Assembly (NCBI GenBank): GCA_050943255.1
Contig: JBMNOV010000006.1
Coordinates: forward strand, 1 to 54,481
Length of the DNA: 54,481 bases
Reading direction: 5' to 3'
From: UBA4844 sp050943255
GTDB lineage: Bacteria; Bacillota; Syntrophomonadia; Syntrophomonadales; Syntrophomonadaceae
Positions 42,706 to 50,966 of the stretch are shown piece by piece. The translations under genes were made by a program, and so were the position numbers. Below the pieces are notes generated by a model. It saw only the letters and a list, made by a program, of their open reading frames with translations. It did not search any database and was not told the origin of the DNA. The stretch's first letter is position 1. Each line of letters begins with the position of its first letter.

Positions 42706-44520
42706 ATGAGTAAGGTTGTCGGGATCGACCTGGGTACAACTAATTCCTGTATTGCTGTCATGGAGGGCAGCGAAGCCGTTGTTATTGCCAATGCCGAAGG
42801 AGAACGCACCACCCCTTCAGTTGTTGGTTTTTCCAAATCAAACGAGAGATTGTTGGGGCGTATTGCTAAACGACAAGCAATTACCAACCCTGATAGAACT
42901 GTTATATCTATAAAAAGAAAAATGGGTACTGATTATAAAGTAAATATTGATAATAAGCAATACACCCCTCAGGAAATTTCAGCCATGATTTTGCAGAAAT
43001 TAAAGACTGATGCTGAAGCTTATTTAGGTGAAAAGATAACCCAGGCAGTTATCACAGTACCTGCCTATTTCACGGACTCCCAACGCCAGGCTACCAAAGA
43101 TGCCGGGAAAATAGCAGGCCTGGAAGTACTTAGAATTATAAACGAGCCTACAGCAGCAGCTCTAGCTTATGGCCTGGATAAAGATGATACTCAGACAATA
43201 TTAGTATTTGACCTGGGTGGAGGTACATTTGATGTCTCCATATTAGAAATTGGTGATGGAGTGTTTGAAGTAAAGGCCACAAGTGGTAATAACCGCCTGG
43301 GTGGAGATGACTTTGATGATAAAATAATAAATTGGCTGCTTGGCGAATTTAAAAAAGAAAACGGAATAGATCTACGCAATGACAAAATGGCTATGCATAG
43401 ATTGAAAGAGGCAGCGGAAAAGGCCAAACATGAACTATCTGGAGTAATGAGTACTGATATTAATATTCCTTATATTACGGCTACACAGGATGGACCTTTA
43501 CACCTGGAGAAAACTCTTACCCGGGCCAAGTTTAACGATATGACCGCTGATTTAGTAGAAAAAACTATGGGACCGACCCGGCAGGCTTTAAAAGACTCCG
43601 GCTTAAATGTGAGCCAGATCGATAAAGTTATTTTAGTGGGAGGTTCTACCAGAATCCCAGCAGTTCAAGAGGCTATAAAAAACTATATTGGAAAAGAACC
43701 ATTTAAAGGTATTAATCCAGATGAAGTAGTGGCAATAGGTGTAGCTATTCAAGGTGGTATTTTAGCTGGGGACGTAACTGATGTTGTCCTTCTGGATGTT
43801 ACACCATTATCTTTGGGTATTGAAACCCTGGGAGGGGTGTTTACCCGGATTATTGAACGTAATACAACTATACCGACAGCTAAAAGCCAGATATTTACGA
43901 CTGCGGCTGATAACCAGACCTCTGTTGATATTCACGTTCTCCAGGGTGAAAGAAAGATGGCCCAGCATAATGTTACTCTTGGCCGCTTCCAGTTAACTGG
44001 GATCCCATCGGCCCCCCGGGGCATTCCCCAAATAGAGGTCAAATTTGATATTGATGTTAATGGTATAGTACATGTTACGGCTAAAGATTTGGCTACTAAC
44101 AAGGAACAGCAGATTACCATTACTTCCTCCAGCGGGCTAAGTGATGATGAGATAGATAAAATGGTTCGCGATGCGGAAAAGTATGCCGAAGAAGATGAGA
44201 AACGCTTGAAAGAAATCGAGGCTAGAAACAGTGCTGATAATGCCATCTATCAAGCAGATAAAACCTTAAAGGAATACGCCGATAAAATCGATGAAGAAAC
44301 CAAAAACAAAATTGAAACTGCCAAAGAAGAGCTTAATAAGGCCCTGCAGGGGAATGATACCGGTGAGATTGAAACTAAGACTGGTGCCCTGACCGAAGCA
44401 GTCTATGCTTTTACAACTAAAATGTATCAGAATATTAATCAACAGCAACAGGAAACACAGGCTTCAGATGAGGTTTTTGATGCTGATTACAATATTGCAG
44501 ATGAAGATAAAAAGGATTAG
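42706..44520 (+). CDS. dnaK: Chaperone protein DnaK (Hsp70)
   Basis: ATP-dependent chaperone of 604 residues. The nucleotide-binding domain has GIDLGTTNSCIAVMEG, VPAYFTDSQRQATKDAG, FDLGGGTFDVSILEI and VILVGGSTRIPAVQ. Then come the linker (DVVLLDVTPLSLG), the substrate domain and a helical lid. It is a Gram-positive type, lacking the insertion in the first lobe seen in proteobacteria. TTGGAGGTG precedes the ATG. It is co-regulated with hrcA, the chaperonin and grpE. Confidence 0.98.
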   Translation: MSKVVGIDLGTTNSCIAVMEGSEAVVIANAEGERTTPSVVGFSKSNERLLGRIAKRQAITNPDRTVISIKRKMGTDYKVNIDNKQYTPQEISAMILQKLKTDAEAYLGEKITQAVITVPAYFTDSQRQATKDAGKIAGLEVLRIINEPTAAALAYGLDKDDTQTILVFDLGGGTFDVSILEIGDGVFEVKATSGNNRLGGDDFDDKIINWLLGEFKKENGIDLRNDKMAMHRLKEAAEKAKHELSGVMSTDINIPYITATQDGPLHLEKTLTRAKFNDMTADLVEKTMGPTRQALKDSGLNVSQIDKVILVGGSTRIPAVQEAIKNYIGKEPFKGINPDEVVAIGVAIQGGILAGDVTDVVLLDVTPLSLGIETLGGVFTRIIERNTTIPTAKSQIFTTAADNQTSVDIHVLQGERKMAQHNVTLGRFQLTGIPSAPRGIPQIEVKFDIDVNGIVHVTAKDLATNKEQQITITSSSGLSDDEIDKMVRDAEKYAEEDEKRLKEIEARNSADNAIYQADKTLKEYADKIDEETKNKIETAKEELNKALQGNDTGEIETKTGALTEAVYAFTTKMYQNINQQQQETQASDEVFDADYNIADEDKKD

Positions 44521-44581
44521 GCGTATTTTCCAGTAAATAAAATAAGGATTTTTACTCGAGAAATGAATAGATTTAAGTATC

Positions 44582-44590
44582 TGATATAAT
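44582..44590 (+). promoter_or_regulatory. Extended -10 promoter for dnaJ
   Basis: TGATATAAT (44582-44590) fits TG-N-TATAAT, 76 bases before dnaJ. It would let dnaJ and downstream genes be made apart from the CIRCE promoter. Confidence 0.55.
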
Positions 44591-44609
44591 ACTTGGGAAT
44601 GAGGATAGT

Positions 44610-44635
44610 ACCCGGAAGCTTTAATGTTTCCGGGT
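44610..44635 (+). repeat. Hairpin between dnaK and dnaJ
   Basis: ACCCGGAA (44610-44617) and TTCCGGGT (44628-44635) form a perfect 8-bp stem. A T-tract (GTTTTTC) lies about ten bases downstream, so it could partly terminate transcripts from dnaK or stabilise dnaK mRNA. Confidence 0.55.
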
Positions 44636-44665
44636 TAACCCTGTTTTTCAGGAAGGTGGGGAATA

Positions 44666-45802
44666 ATGGCCACAAAGCGGGATTTTTATGAGGTTCTGGG
44701 AGTATCAAAAAACGCTACTCCAGAAGAAATAAAAAAAGCCTATCGGCAAAAAGCACGGAAGTACCATCCGGATGTTAATAAAGACGACCCCAATGCGGCA
44801 GATAAATTTAAAGAAATAAATGATGCCTATGAGGTATTAAGTGATGCTAATAAAAAGGCGGCTTATGATCAGTTTGGTCATGATGCCTTTGATCCTACCC
44901 GAAACGCGGGAGGATTTGGAGGAAACGGTTTCGGCGGCTTTGGGGATATGGGGGGCTTTGGCGATATATTCGATATTTTCTTTGGTGGTGGAGCTACTAC
45001 CGGAAAACGCCAACGCGGTCCGCAAAGAGGTGCTGATAGGGAGATTCGCTTAGAAATAAATTTTGAAGATGCTATATTTGGGTTGGAAAAAGATATTGAA
45101 ATAGCGCGGGTAGAAAAATGTGACAGGTGTAATGGCAGTGGTGCCGAACCCGGTTCCAATATTAAACAGTGCCCTAATTGTCACGGAAGTGGCCAGGTGC
45201 GTAATGTCCAGAGTACTCCTTTTGGGCGCTTTGAAACAGTTAGGCCTTGCAGCAGATGCCATGGCGAAGGAAAGATTATTGAAAAACCTTGTTCAACTTG
45301 TCGTGGCAGCGGTCAAGTTAGAAAAAACAGAAAAATTCAGATACGTATTCCAGCTGGGGTAGATACCGGTTCCCGTCTAAGAATTCAGAACGAAGGGGAG
45401 CAGGGTGTACGTGGTGGTCCGCCTGGGGATTTATATATAACCATTGTGGTTCGCCCCCATCCACGTCTGCAGAGAGATGGTTATAACCTGATTACTACTG
45501 AAACAATTGACTTTGTTCAGGCCGCCTTGGGGGCTGAGTTGGAAATACCTCTTCTTGGCGGTGCTAGTCACACCCTTACTATTCCGGAAGGTACCCAGCC
45601 GGGTGATGTAATTACTGTTAAAAATAAGGGAATACCTCATCTGCATAGCCATCGCCAGGGAGATTTAAAAGTTATTATTAAGGTTAGCATCCCCAAACGT
45701 TTAACCAAGCATCAGAAAGAATTGCTTATGGCCTTTAATGATGAGGAAGGAAAAATAAGCAAAAAAGGTATATTTGAAAAATTTAAGGATGCTATGGGAT
45801 AG
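44666..45802 (+). CDS. dnaJ: Chaperone protein DnaJ (Hsp40)
   Basis: DnaK co-chaperone of 378 residues. The J domain (about 4-70) has KAYRQKARKYHPDVNKDDP with the HPD motif. A Gly/Phe-rich region follows, then four zinc-finger repeats CDRCNGSG, CPNCHGSG, CSRCHGEG and CSTCRGSG. The C-terminal substrate domain ends GIFEKFKDAMG. It is 145 bases after dnaK with a hairpin and its own putative promoter between. GGAAGGTGGGG precedes the ATG. Confidence 0.97.
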   Translation: MATKRDFYEVLGVSKNATPEEIKKAYRQKARKYHPDVNKDDPNAADKFKEINDAYEVLSDANKKAAYDQFGHDAFDPTRNAGGFGGNGFGGFGDMGGFGDIFDIFFGGGATTGKRQRGPQRGADREIRLEINFEDAIFGLEKDIEIARVEKCDRCNGSGAEPGSNIKQCPNCHGSGQVRNVQSTPFGRFETVRPCSRCHGEGKIIEKPCSTCRGSGQVRKNRKIQIRIPAGVDTGSRLRIQNEGEQGVRGGPPGDLYITIVVRPHPRLQRDGYNLITTETIDFVQAALGAELEIPLLGGASHTLTIPEGTQPGDVITVKNKGIPHLHSHRQGDLKVIIKVSIPKRLTKHQKELLMAFNDEEGKISKKGIFEKFKDAMG

Positions 45803-45813
45803 GAGCATCATTT

Positions 45814-46740
45814 ATGAAATGGAAAGAAATTTGTGTGCTTACTGAAAAAAAGTGTGTTGAAGCAGTCGCAGGTATTTTTCACTATTTGGGTTCAGGTGGA
45901 GTAGTAATTGAAGACCCCCAGGCAGTGGGTAAATACTTGGAAAATGATATCTTTAATCCGCAATCGGTGTTACCTGATTTTCTAGATCATGAATTTACTA
46001 TTGTAAAGGCATATTTTCATGAGGATAAGGAAATCATGGATGAGATATATTCCGGTCTTGAGGCAGTGAAGAAAAACTTTAACAATCCCCTAATAAAGAT
46101 TTTTATTGATGAAGTAAAAAATCAAGATTGGGAACATTTGTGGAAAAAATACTACCATACCTTTAAAGTAGGAGATAGATTGGTAATTAAGCCCTCCTGG
46201 GAAAATTACCTGCCTCGGGATGAGGAGTTAGTAATTGAAATAGATCCCGGTATGGCTTTTGGCACTGGTATTCATGCTTCTACAAGGTTTTGTCTGTTTT
46301 TTATCGACCAGTATGTTAAAGGCGGGGAACATATAATTGATGCGGGATGTGGTTCAGGGATTCTATCTATAGGCGCAGCTAAGCTGGGGGCTTGTTCGGT
46401 TTATGCTATGGATATTGACGAAGTAGCAGTAAAAGTAGCACAGGAGAACATACGGCTTAACCATTTGGAAGATGTAATTAAAGTTGAAGAAGGCAATATA
46501 ATAGAGTTATTACGAACCCAAAAAGCTGATATGATATTTGCTAACATAACGGCAGAAGTTATTAATAACCTTATTCCTGAAGCTGCGATAGCCTTATCAG
46601 CTGGAGGGTATCTTTTCGCTTCGGGAATAGTCGATAGTCGCTGGCCTGAAGTCGAGATGCAACTAAAGAAATACGGTTTTACCATAGAACAAAAATTAAA
46701 TGATGTTGATTGGGTAGGTGTTGCCGCACGCAAAGCTTAA
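45814..46740 (+). CDS. prmA: Ribosomal protein L11 methyltransferase
   Basis: SAM-dependent enzyme that trimethylates L11, 308 residues. The substrate-recognition N-terminus is followed by the Rossmann domain with IEIDPGMAFGTGIHAST, IIDAGCGSGILSIGAAKLG and FANITAEVI. It lies 11 bases after dnaJ, a conserved pairing in Firmicutes. Confidence 0.94.
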   Translation: MKWKEICVLTEKKCVEAVAGIFHYLGSGGVVIEDPQAVGKYLENDIFNPQSVLPDFLDHEFTIVKAYFHEDKEIMDEIYSGLEAVKKNFNNPLIKIFIDEVKNQDWEHLWKKYYHTFKVGDRLVIKPSWENYLPRDEELVIEIDPGMAFGTGIHASTRFCLFFIDQYVKGGEHIIDAGCGSGILSIGAAKLGACSVYAMDIDEVAVKVAQENIRLNHLEDVIKVEEGNIIELLRTQKADMIFANITAEVINNLIPEAAIALSAGGYLFASGIVDSRWPEVEMQLKKYGFTIEQKLNDVDWVGVAARKA

Positions 46741-46747
46741 ATATAAG

Positions 46748-46800
46748 GAAATAAGGATAAGGTTAGCTAAAACAAAGCCTTACCCTTGTTCCCTTATTTC
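46748..46800 (+). repeat. Two-tier hairpin after prmA
   Basis: GAAATAAGG (46748-46756) pairs with CCTTATTTC (46792-46800). Inside, ATAAGG and CCTTAC can pair around AGCTAAAACAAAG. TGTTTAATTATATT follows. It may be a weak terminator or processing hairpin before rsmE. Confidence 0.45.
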
Positions 46801-46833
46801 TGTTTAATTATATTAAGGAGATACTGCTTAAAA

Positions 46834-47577
46834 ATGCACCGTTTTTTTATAAATCCTGCCGCCATAAATGGTAATACTGTGATAATAGACCAGGGTGAAG
46901 GCTGGCATATTGAGAAAGTTCTGCGTTTAAAAGCAGGGGATATGGTATTTTTATTTGATGGGACTGGTAGGGAATACCAGGTTGAGCTGGCAGGAAAAGA
47001 AGGGGTCACTTTAAAGGGGAAAATTATATCCACGAGATTCCAGGATAATGAACCAACATTACAGATTTACCTTGCTCAAGGCTTGGTAAAAGGCGAGAAG
47101 ATGGATAAAATAATTCAGAAAGCGGTTGAGATCGGAGTAAAAGCGATTTATCCGGTAAGCTGTGAACGGAGTGTAGTGCGATTAATAGATGAAAAGGCAG
47201 AAAAAAAGGTGTGCCGCTGGCAGTCAATTGCCCAGGAAGCCTGCAAACAAAGCCGCCGCAACATAGTACCTGAAGTTCTAGCTATATCTGAATTGCCGGC
47301 TATTTTTAAAATGATAGGGAAAAGACCTGCCATAATGTTGTATGAAAATGAAGATAAAACTAGTCTAAGGTCTTTGTTGCAGGAAAAACAATACAGCCAG
47401 GCAGATGAGTTATTTATAATCGTTGGGCCCGAAGGTGGATTTTCCGCTAATGAGGCCAGAAGGGCCGCCGAACTAGGTATTAAAACTGCCTCATTAGGTC
47501 CCAGGATATTAAGAACTGAAACAGCAGGTTTAGTAGCAGCAAGTATTATATTATATGAATATGGAGAACTTGGATAA
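46834..47577 (+). CDS. rsmE: 16S rRNA m3U1498 methyltransferase
   Basis: SPOUT-class enzyme, 247 residues from ATG 46834. An AAGGAG sits 13 bases upstream, and no closer start exists. It has an N-terminal PUA-like part (MHRFFINPAAI) and the knotted SPOUT domain with KMDKIIQKAVEIGVKAIYPV, the SAM loop IVGPEGGFSANEA and LGPRILRTETAGLVAASIIL. These motifs are diagnostic. It follows prmA and precedes mtaB in the conserved dnaJ-prmA-rsmE-mtaB order. Confidence 0.95.
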   Translation: MHRFFINPAAINGNTVIIDQGEGWHIEKVLRLKAGDMVFLFDGTGREYQVELAGKEGVTLKGKIISTRFQDNEPTLQIYLAQGLVKGEKMDKIIQKAVEIGVKAIYPVSCERSVVRLIDEKAEKKVCRWQSIAQEACKQSRRNIVPEVLAISELPAIFKMIGKRPAIMLYENEDKTSLRSLLQEKQYSQADELFIIVGPEGGFSANEARRAAELGIKTASLGPRILRTETAGLVAASIILYEYGELG

Positions 47578-47581
47578 ATTA

Positions 47582-48877
47582 ATGAAAAAAGTAGCTTTTT
47601 ATACCCTGGGTTGTAAGGTAAACCAAGTAGAAACAGAACAACTTAAAGAAGAGTTTATTAACCGGGGTTATAATATAGTCGATTTTACAGATAACCCTGA
47701 TATTTATATAATAAATACCTGTACCGTGACTCATGTTAGTGACCGTAAATCAAGAGCAATGATAAGGCGGGCGGCTCGTAATTCCCATGCGCTGGTTGCG
47801 ATAACCGGCTGTATGGCCCAGGTTGCTAGCAGGGAATTGGCTGATATTGAGGGTATAGACCTTATTGTTGGCAATCTTAATAAAGATAGTATTGCTGATA
47901 TTATCGAAAACGTGAATCCAGAGCAAAAAAAACCATTAATAATAAACCAGCTACTAAACGAAAATCGAAAGATAAAACCAGTATTGTACTCCTGCCGGCA
48001 TGAGCGCACCCGTGCCTTTGTTAAGATCCAGGACGGCTGCCAAAGCAACTGTTCCTACTGTATAATACCTCAGGCAAGAGGGCCGGTACGCAGTAAGGAG
48101 CCTTATGCAATTTTGCAGGAAATAAAACAATTAACTGCCTTGGGTTACCTGGAGATAGTTCTGACAGGCATACATATTGGTTTTTACGGCATAGATCTTA
48201 AAGGCTGGGATCTGAAGCAGCTTCTGGACATGATTCTTAATGAAACAGGAGAGGAATACAGGATTCGCCTGGGTTCACTGGAGCCTTTGGAAGTAAGTTC
48301 GGAAATCATAAATCTTATAGCAGGTACATCAAGGATGTGCCGGCATTTGCATATACCTTTACAGAGTGGCAGTAACAAAATACTTCAGGCCATGAATCGG
48401 CGTTACAGCCGGGAGTATTATTATGAACTGCTCCAGGAAATCGCTGCTAAGGTTCCTGGGGTGGCACTTACTGCTGATGTAATGGTTGGATTTCCGAGTG
48501 AAGATGAGAAAGAATTCAATGAAACCTATAACCTTATTGAAAGTCTGCCACTTACGGATTTACATGTATTCCCTTATTCCCGGCGCCCGGGAACCAAGGC
48601 TGCAGCTATGACTAACCAAGTTTCTCCATCGCAAAAACATGCCCGTAGTCAGAAAATTCTAGAACTGGCTCAGAAAAAACACCAGGATTTTATAAATAGT
48701 CACCAGGGCAAAGAACTAACTATATTGGTAGAAAAGAAAATTGCTCCGCAAGAATATACCGGACTAAGTGATAACTATATTGAAGTTTTGCTAAACTCCT
48801 CCCATGAACTCTACGGTAAATTCGTCCGAGTAAAGATGATAGATAATAGGGGAGAGATAATAGAGATATACCTATAG
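47582..48877 (+). CDS. mtaB: tRNA t6A37 methylthiotransferase MtaB
   Basis: Radical SAM enzyme that adds a methylthio group to t6A37 of tRNAs reading ANN codons. I chose ATG 47582 (431 residues) because the family begins MKKVAFYTLGCKVNQ; ATG 47555 inside rsmE is possible. The UPF0004 domain has CKVNQVETEQ, NTCTVT and GCMAQ cysteines. The radical SAM motif is CQSNCSYC. A TRAM-like C-terminus ends the protein. It closes the heat-shock/translation operon. Confidence 0.93.
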   Translation: MKKVAFYTLGCKVNQVETEQLKEEFINRGYNIVDFTDNPDIYIINTCTVTHVSDRKSRAMIRRAARNSHALVAITGCMAQVASRELADIEGIDLIVGNLNKDSIADIIENVNPEQKKPLIINQLLNENRKIKPVLYSCRHERTRAFVKIQDGCQSNCSYCIIPQARGPVRSKEPYAILQEIKQLTALGYLEIVLTGIHIGFYGIDLKGWDLKQLLDMILNETGEEYRIRLGSLEPLEVSSEIINLIAGTSRMCRHLHIPLQSGSNKILQAMNRRYSREYYYELLQEIAAKVPGVALTADVMVGFPSEDEKEFNETYNLIESLPLTDLHVFPYSRRPGTKAAAMTNQVSPSQKHARSQKILELAQKKHQDFINSHQGKELTILVEKKIAPQEYTGLSDNYIEVLLNSSHELYGKFVRVKMIDNRGEIIEIYL

Positions 48878-48924
48878 TCTATCTTCTTTCAGCTCTTATC
48901 TACCCATCATTGTTATTCTCTAAT

Positions 48925-48953
48925 TAGACAGATTATAGAATGTGTGCAATAAT
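48925..48953 (+). promoter_or_regulatory. Promoter of the tetR-like gene
   Basis: TAGACA (48925-48930), a 17-base spacer and AATAAT (48948-48953): one mismatch in each box. It sits about 170 bases before the TetR gene and just before a palindrome. Confidence 0.6.
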
Positions 48954-48975
48954 ATAAAGATATAAGCGTTTCTTA

Positions 48976-49000
48976 TTTAAGCTTAACTATTAAGCTTAAA
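48976..49000 (+). promoter_or_regulatory. Palindromic operator candidate for the TetR regulator
   Basis: TTTAAGCTTAA (48976-48986), CTA, TTAAGCTTAAA (48990-49000): a perfect 25-base dyad. Each arm is itself palindromic around AAGCTT. Its place about 15-40 bases after the predicted start of transcription suits autorepression. A stem-loop role cannot be excluded. Confidence 0.6.
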
Positions 49001-49122
49001 TTTTAAAATGATGTGTTTTCTAAAAGGAGTAAGGTGATATTCAGGTTAATAATAATGAGAATTAATTAAGATAGAATAACCATTGAATATTGGATTAAAT
49101 AATGGGGAAAGGAGAGAAAAAG

Positions 49123-49752
49123 TTGCTAAATGAAAAAACGCTAGTGCCTCCAAGGCAAATTAAAACTAAGGAAACAAAAGATAAAATACTTAATGCAGCC
49201 TTAAGGATTATGAAAAAATATGGTTATGAATATTTAACTGTCAGGAACATATGCGAAGCTGCTGGGGTTTCAAATGGGACATTTTACCATCATTTTGCCA
49301 ATAAAGATGATTTATTAGCACAGTATATTATGAAAAGTTATCACCAATACCTAACTAGCCTGGATAGTAGCAAAACTCCGAAGTCTTTTAAAGATAAAAT
49401 AATTAATGCTTATGTTTATTATGTAAGGTTCTTACAAGAGAGCGGAATAGAGTTTATGTCCAATTATTATTCAACCAAGAATAAATCCTTAAACAGCCGG
49501 CACAACAAAACTGAACGTGTTCTCTTTACCATATCAGAATTAGAGAAAGCACAACAAGAAGGTTTAGTCTCAAATGAGATAAGTGCCGAACAGATGGGTA
49601 TTGAAATATGCATGCTATGCCAGGGTGTAATTTTTAACTGGTGTATTGCTGATGGAGGTTTTGATTTTGAAACAACTATTAGCCGCATATTATCTATATA
49701 TTTTAGTTCAATAGTAACAGATAAGTACAAGGAAATATACCAGGATTTATAA
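49123..49752 (+). CDS. TetR/AcrR family transcriptional regulator
   Basis: One-component repressor, 209 residues from TTG 49123, six bases after AAAGGAGAG; ATG 49102 would contain that site. The N-terminal helix-turn-helix reads ILNAALRIMKKYGYEYLTVR, NICEAAGVSNGTFYHHFANK. The ligand-binding C-terminal domain has no recognisable ligand pattern. The neighbours downstream (NIPSNAP protein, symporter, SDR, VOC protein) are likely targets. It has a promoter and a palindrome upstream. Confidence 0.88.
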   Translation: MLNEKTLVPPRQIKTKETKDKILNAALRIMKKYGYEYLTVRNICEAAGVSNGTFYHHFANKDDLLAQYIMKSYHQYLTSLDSSKTPKSFKDKIINAYVYYVRFLQESGIEFMSNYYSTKNKSLNSRHNKTERVLFTISELEKAQQEGLVSNEISAEQMGIEICMLCQGVIFNWCIADGGFDFETTISRILSIYFSSIVTDKYKEIYQDL

Positions 49753-49804
49753 AACTCAATTGTGTATTATAAGTTTTAATAACTTACAAGCAGACCATTC
49801 CCAG

Positions 49805-49856
49805 TGAAGTGCACCGCAAAAGTTAGACAAACAACTAAATTTTGCGGGGCACTTCA
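49805..49856. repeat. 52-bp palindrome resembling joined IS3-type inverted repeats
   Basis: The left arm starts TGAAGTGCACCGCAAAAG (then TTAGACA) and the right arm is the reverse complement of TGAAGTGCCCCGCAAAAT (then TTAG). The arms match at 20 or more of 22 positions. TGAAGTGCACC...AAAAGTTAGACA is the style of IS150/IS3-group ends. Only a few bases separate the arms, so there is no transposase. No target duplication is obvious. It could instead act as a terminator-like hairpin after the TetR gene. Confidence 0.55.
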
Positions 49857-49979
49857 AGTAGGAACAGTCTTTTTTATTAATCACTCATGCCTGCCTATAT
49901 CATACCTACAGCATGTATTTTCTAACTAACCCCCCATGGGGTATGTTAATCTATGTCTATTTCCTAATTAAAAAAGTTG

Positions 49980-50008
49980 TTGTAATTCAATCGGCAAACT
50001 AATATAAT
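49980..50008 (+). promoter_or_regulatory. Promoter for the NIPSNAP gene
   Basis: TTGTAA (49980-49985), 17 bases, TATAAT (50003-50008), about 93 bases before the start codon. Confidence 0.65.
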
Positions 50009-50100
50009 GAAAGCAAATAGAGCATGTTCTAGTATAAAACTAACAAAAGTATAATGTTGTTTATGTGGTCAAATTTTACTATTTAGTTAGGAGGTATATT

Positions 50101-50418
50101 ATGAAATTTTATGAAATGCGTACTTATACTCTTAAACCAGGTTCAATTCCTCTCTACACCAAATACTTCGATGAAATCGGTTACCCCATAATCTCCAAAT
50201 ATACAAAGCTAGTTGGCTTCTGGTTTTCCGAAATCGGCACCCTTAATCAACTAGTAAGTATATGGGAATATGACAGTTTTGAAGAAAGAGCGGAAAAGCG
50301 CAAAGCTCTTTACCAGGATGAAGAATGGATTAATAAATTTATCCCTCTTGTATTTCCGCTATTAATTGAACAGAAAAACCAAATCATGTATAGCCTGCAA
50401 AGTTCGCCAATAAAATAA
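50101..50418 (+). CDS. NIPSNAP family protein
   Basis: Small protein of 105 residues starting at ATG 50101 after GGAGG. It opens MKFYEMRTYTLKPGSIPLYT, the typical NIPSNAP beginning, and has FEERAEKRKALYQDEEWINK and QIMYSL near the end, as in the ferredoxin-like NIPSNAP/EthD-type fold. Bacterial members often lie in catabolic clusters, but a biochemical role is not established. It lies between the TetR gene and a symporter module. Confidence 0.85.
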   Translation: MKFYEMRTYTLKPGSIPLYTKYFDEIGYPIISKYTKLVGFWFSEIGTLNQLVSIWEYDSFEERAEKRKALYQDEEWINKFIPLVFPLLIEQKNQIMYSLQSSPIK

Positions 50419-50751
50419 TTAGTTTCTTTAAAGATTCCTTGACCTTAACCTATAGTGATAATTTATATTCCCTTTGGGCGCAGTAAAAAATAATTACTAT
50501 ACTAGGAAATATTAACACGAAATAGTGAGTATAGACCAGCTTAAGTTACTTGTGGGGGGGTGGTATATGCAGTTAGCGTAAAGTTGTCAGGCTAAGGTAA
50601 CAGGCGAAGGTTGTATGGTAGATGTAATAGGTTCTTTTATTTATTTTGACACGAATTAATGAATTAGTTCTTATAGGTGAAATTTTATATCATTTGTTGA
50701 TCCAAGCAATCAACAATAGGCGGGATGAAACTGTACGAGGAGGAGATAATT
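50419..50751. other. Intergenic region before symporter module
   Basis: No gene in 333 bases. TTGACA at 50646-50651 is a perfect -35, but the -10 (TTCTTATAG region) is poor. TTGTTGAT (50694-50701) and ATCAACAA (50709-50716) form a perfect 8-bp inverted repeat with a seven-base centre, a candidate operator just before the next gene. A G-rich run (GGGGGGG) lies near 50552. Confidence 0.55.
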
Positions 50752-50910
50752 GTGGATTTTAATTTTATTGTCTATTTCTTATTAATATTCCCTTTTATAT
50801 CAATAGTAATTATGTATTTATACTGGGATAATATTATGAAAAAAATACCGAAGATGTTTGAACAAGCACCATATAAAAGGGATGTAGAGGAAATGAAGAA
50901 ATATTTATAA
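50752..50910 (+). CDS. Small membrane protein, probable symporter partner
   Basis: A 52-residue protein from GTG 50752, with GAGGAGGAG about six bases upstream. A hydrophobic helix (about 4-23) is followed by a basic, charged tail (MKKIPKMFEQAPYKRDVEEM). It lies 56 bases before an SSS-family symporter. Many such symporters have tiny single-helix or double-helix partner proteins, and that is the most likely role. I do not recognise the family. An ATG at 50725 would put the ribosome site inside the gene. Confidence 0.62.
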   Translation: MDFNFIVYFLLIFPFISIVIMYLYWDNIMKKIPKMFEQAPYKRDVEEMKKYL

Positions 50911-50966
50911 AGCAGGACCAAATATTCCTCAAAATACTTTAGAGCTGAAAGTGGGGTATTTTAAAG

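Larger units (their letters stand above)
49753..50100. other. Intergenic region after tetR-like gene
   Basis: No gene seen in 348 bases. It holds a 52-bp palindromic element (49805-49856), a CCCCATGGGG palindrome near 49932-49941, and a good promoter at 49980-50008 for the next gene. Confidence 0.7.
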
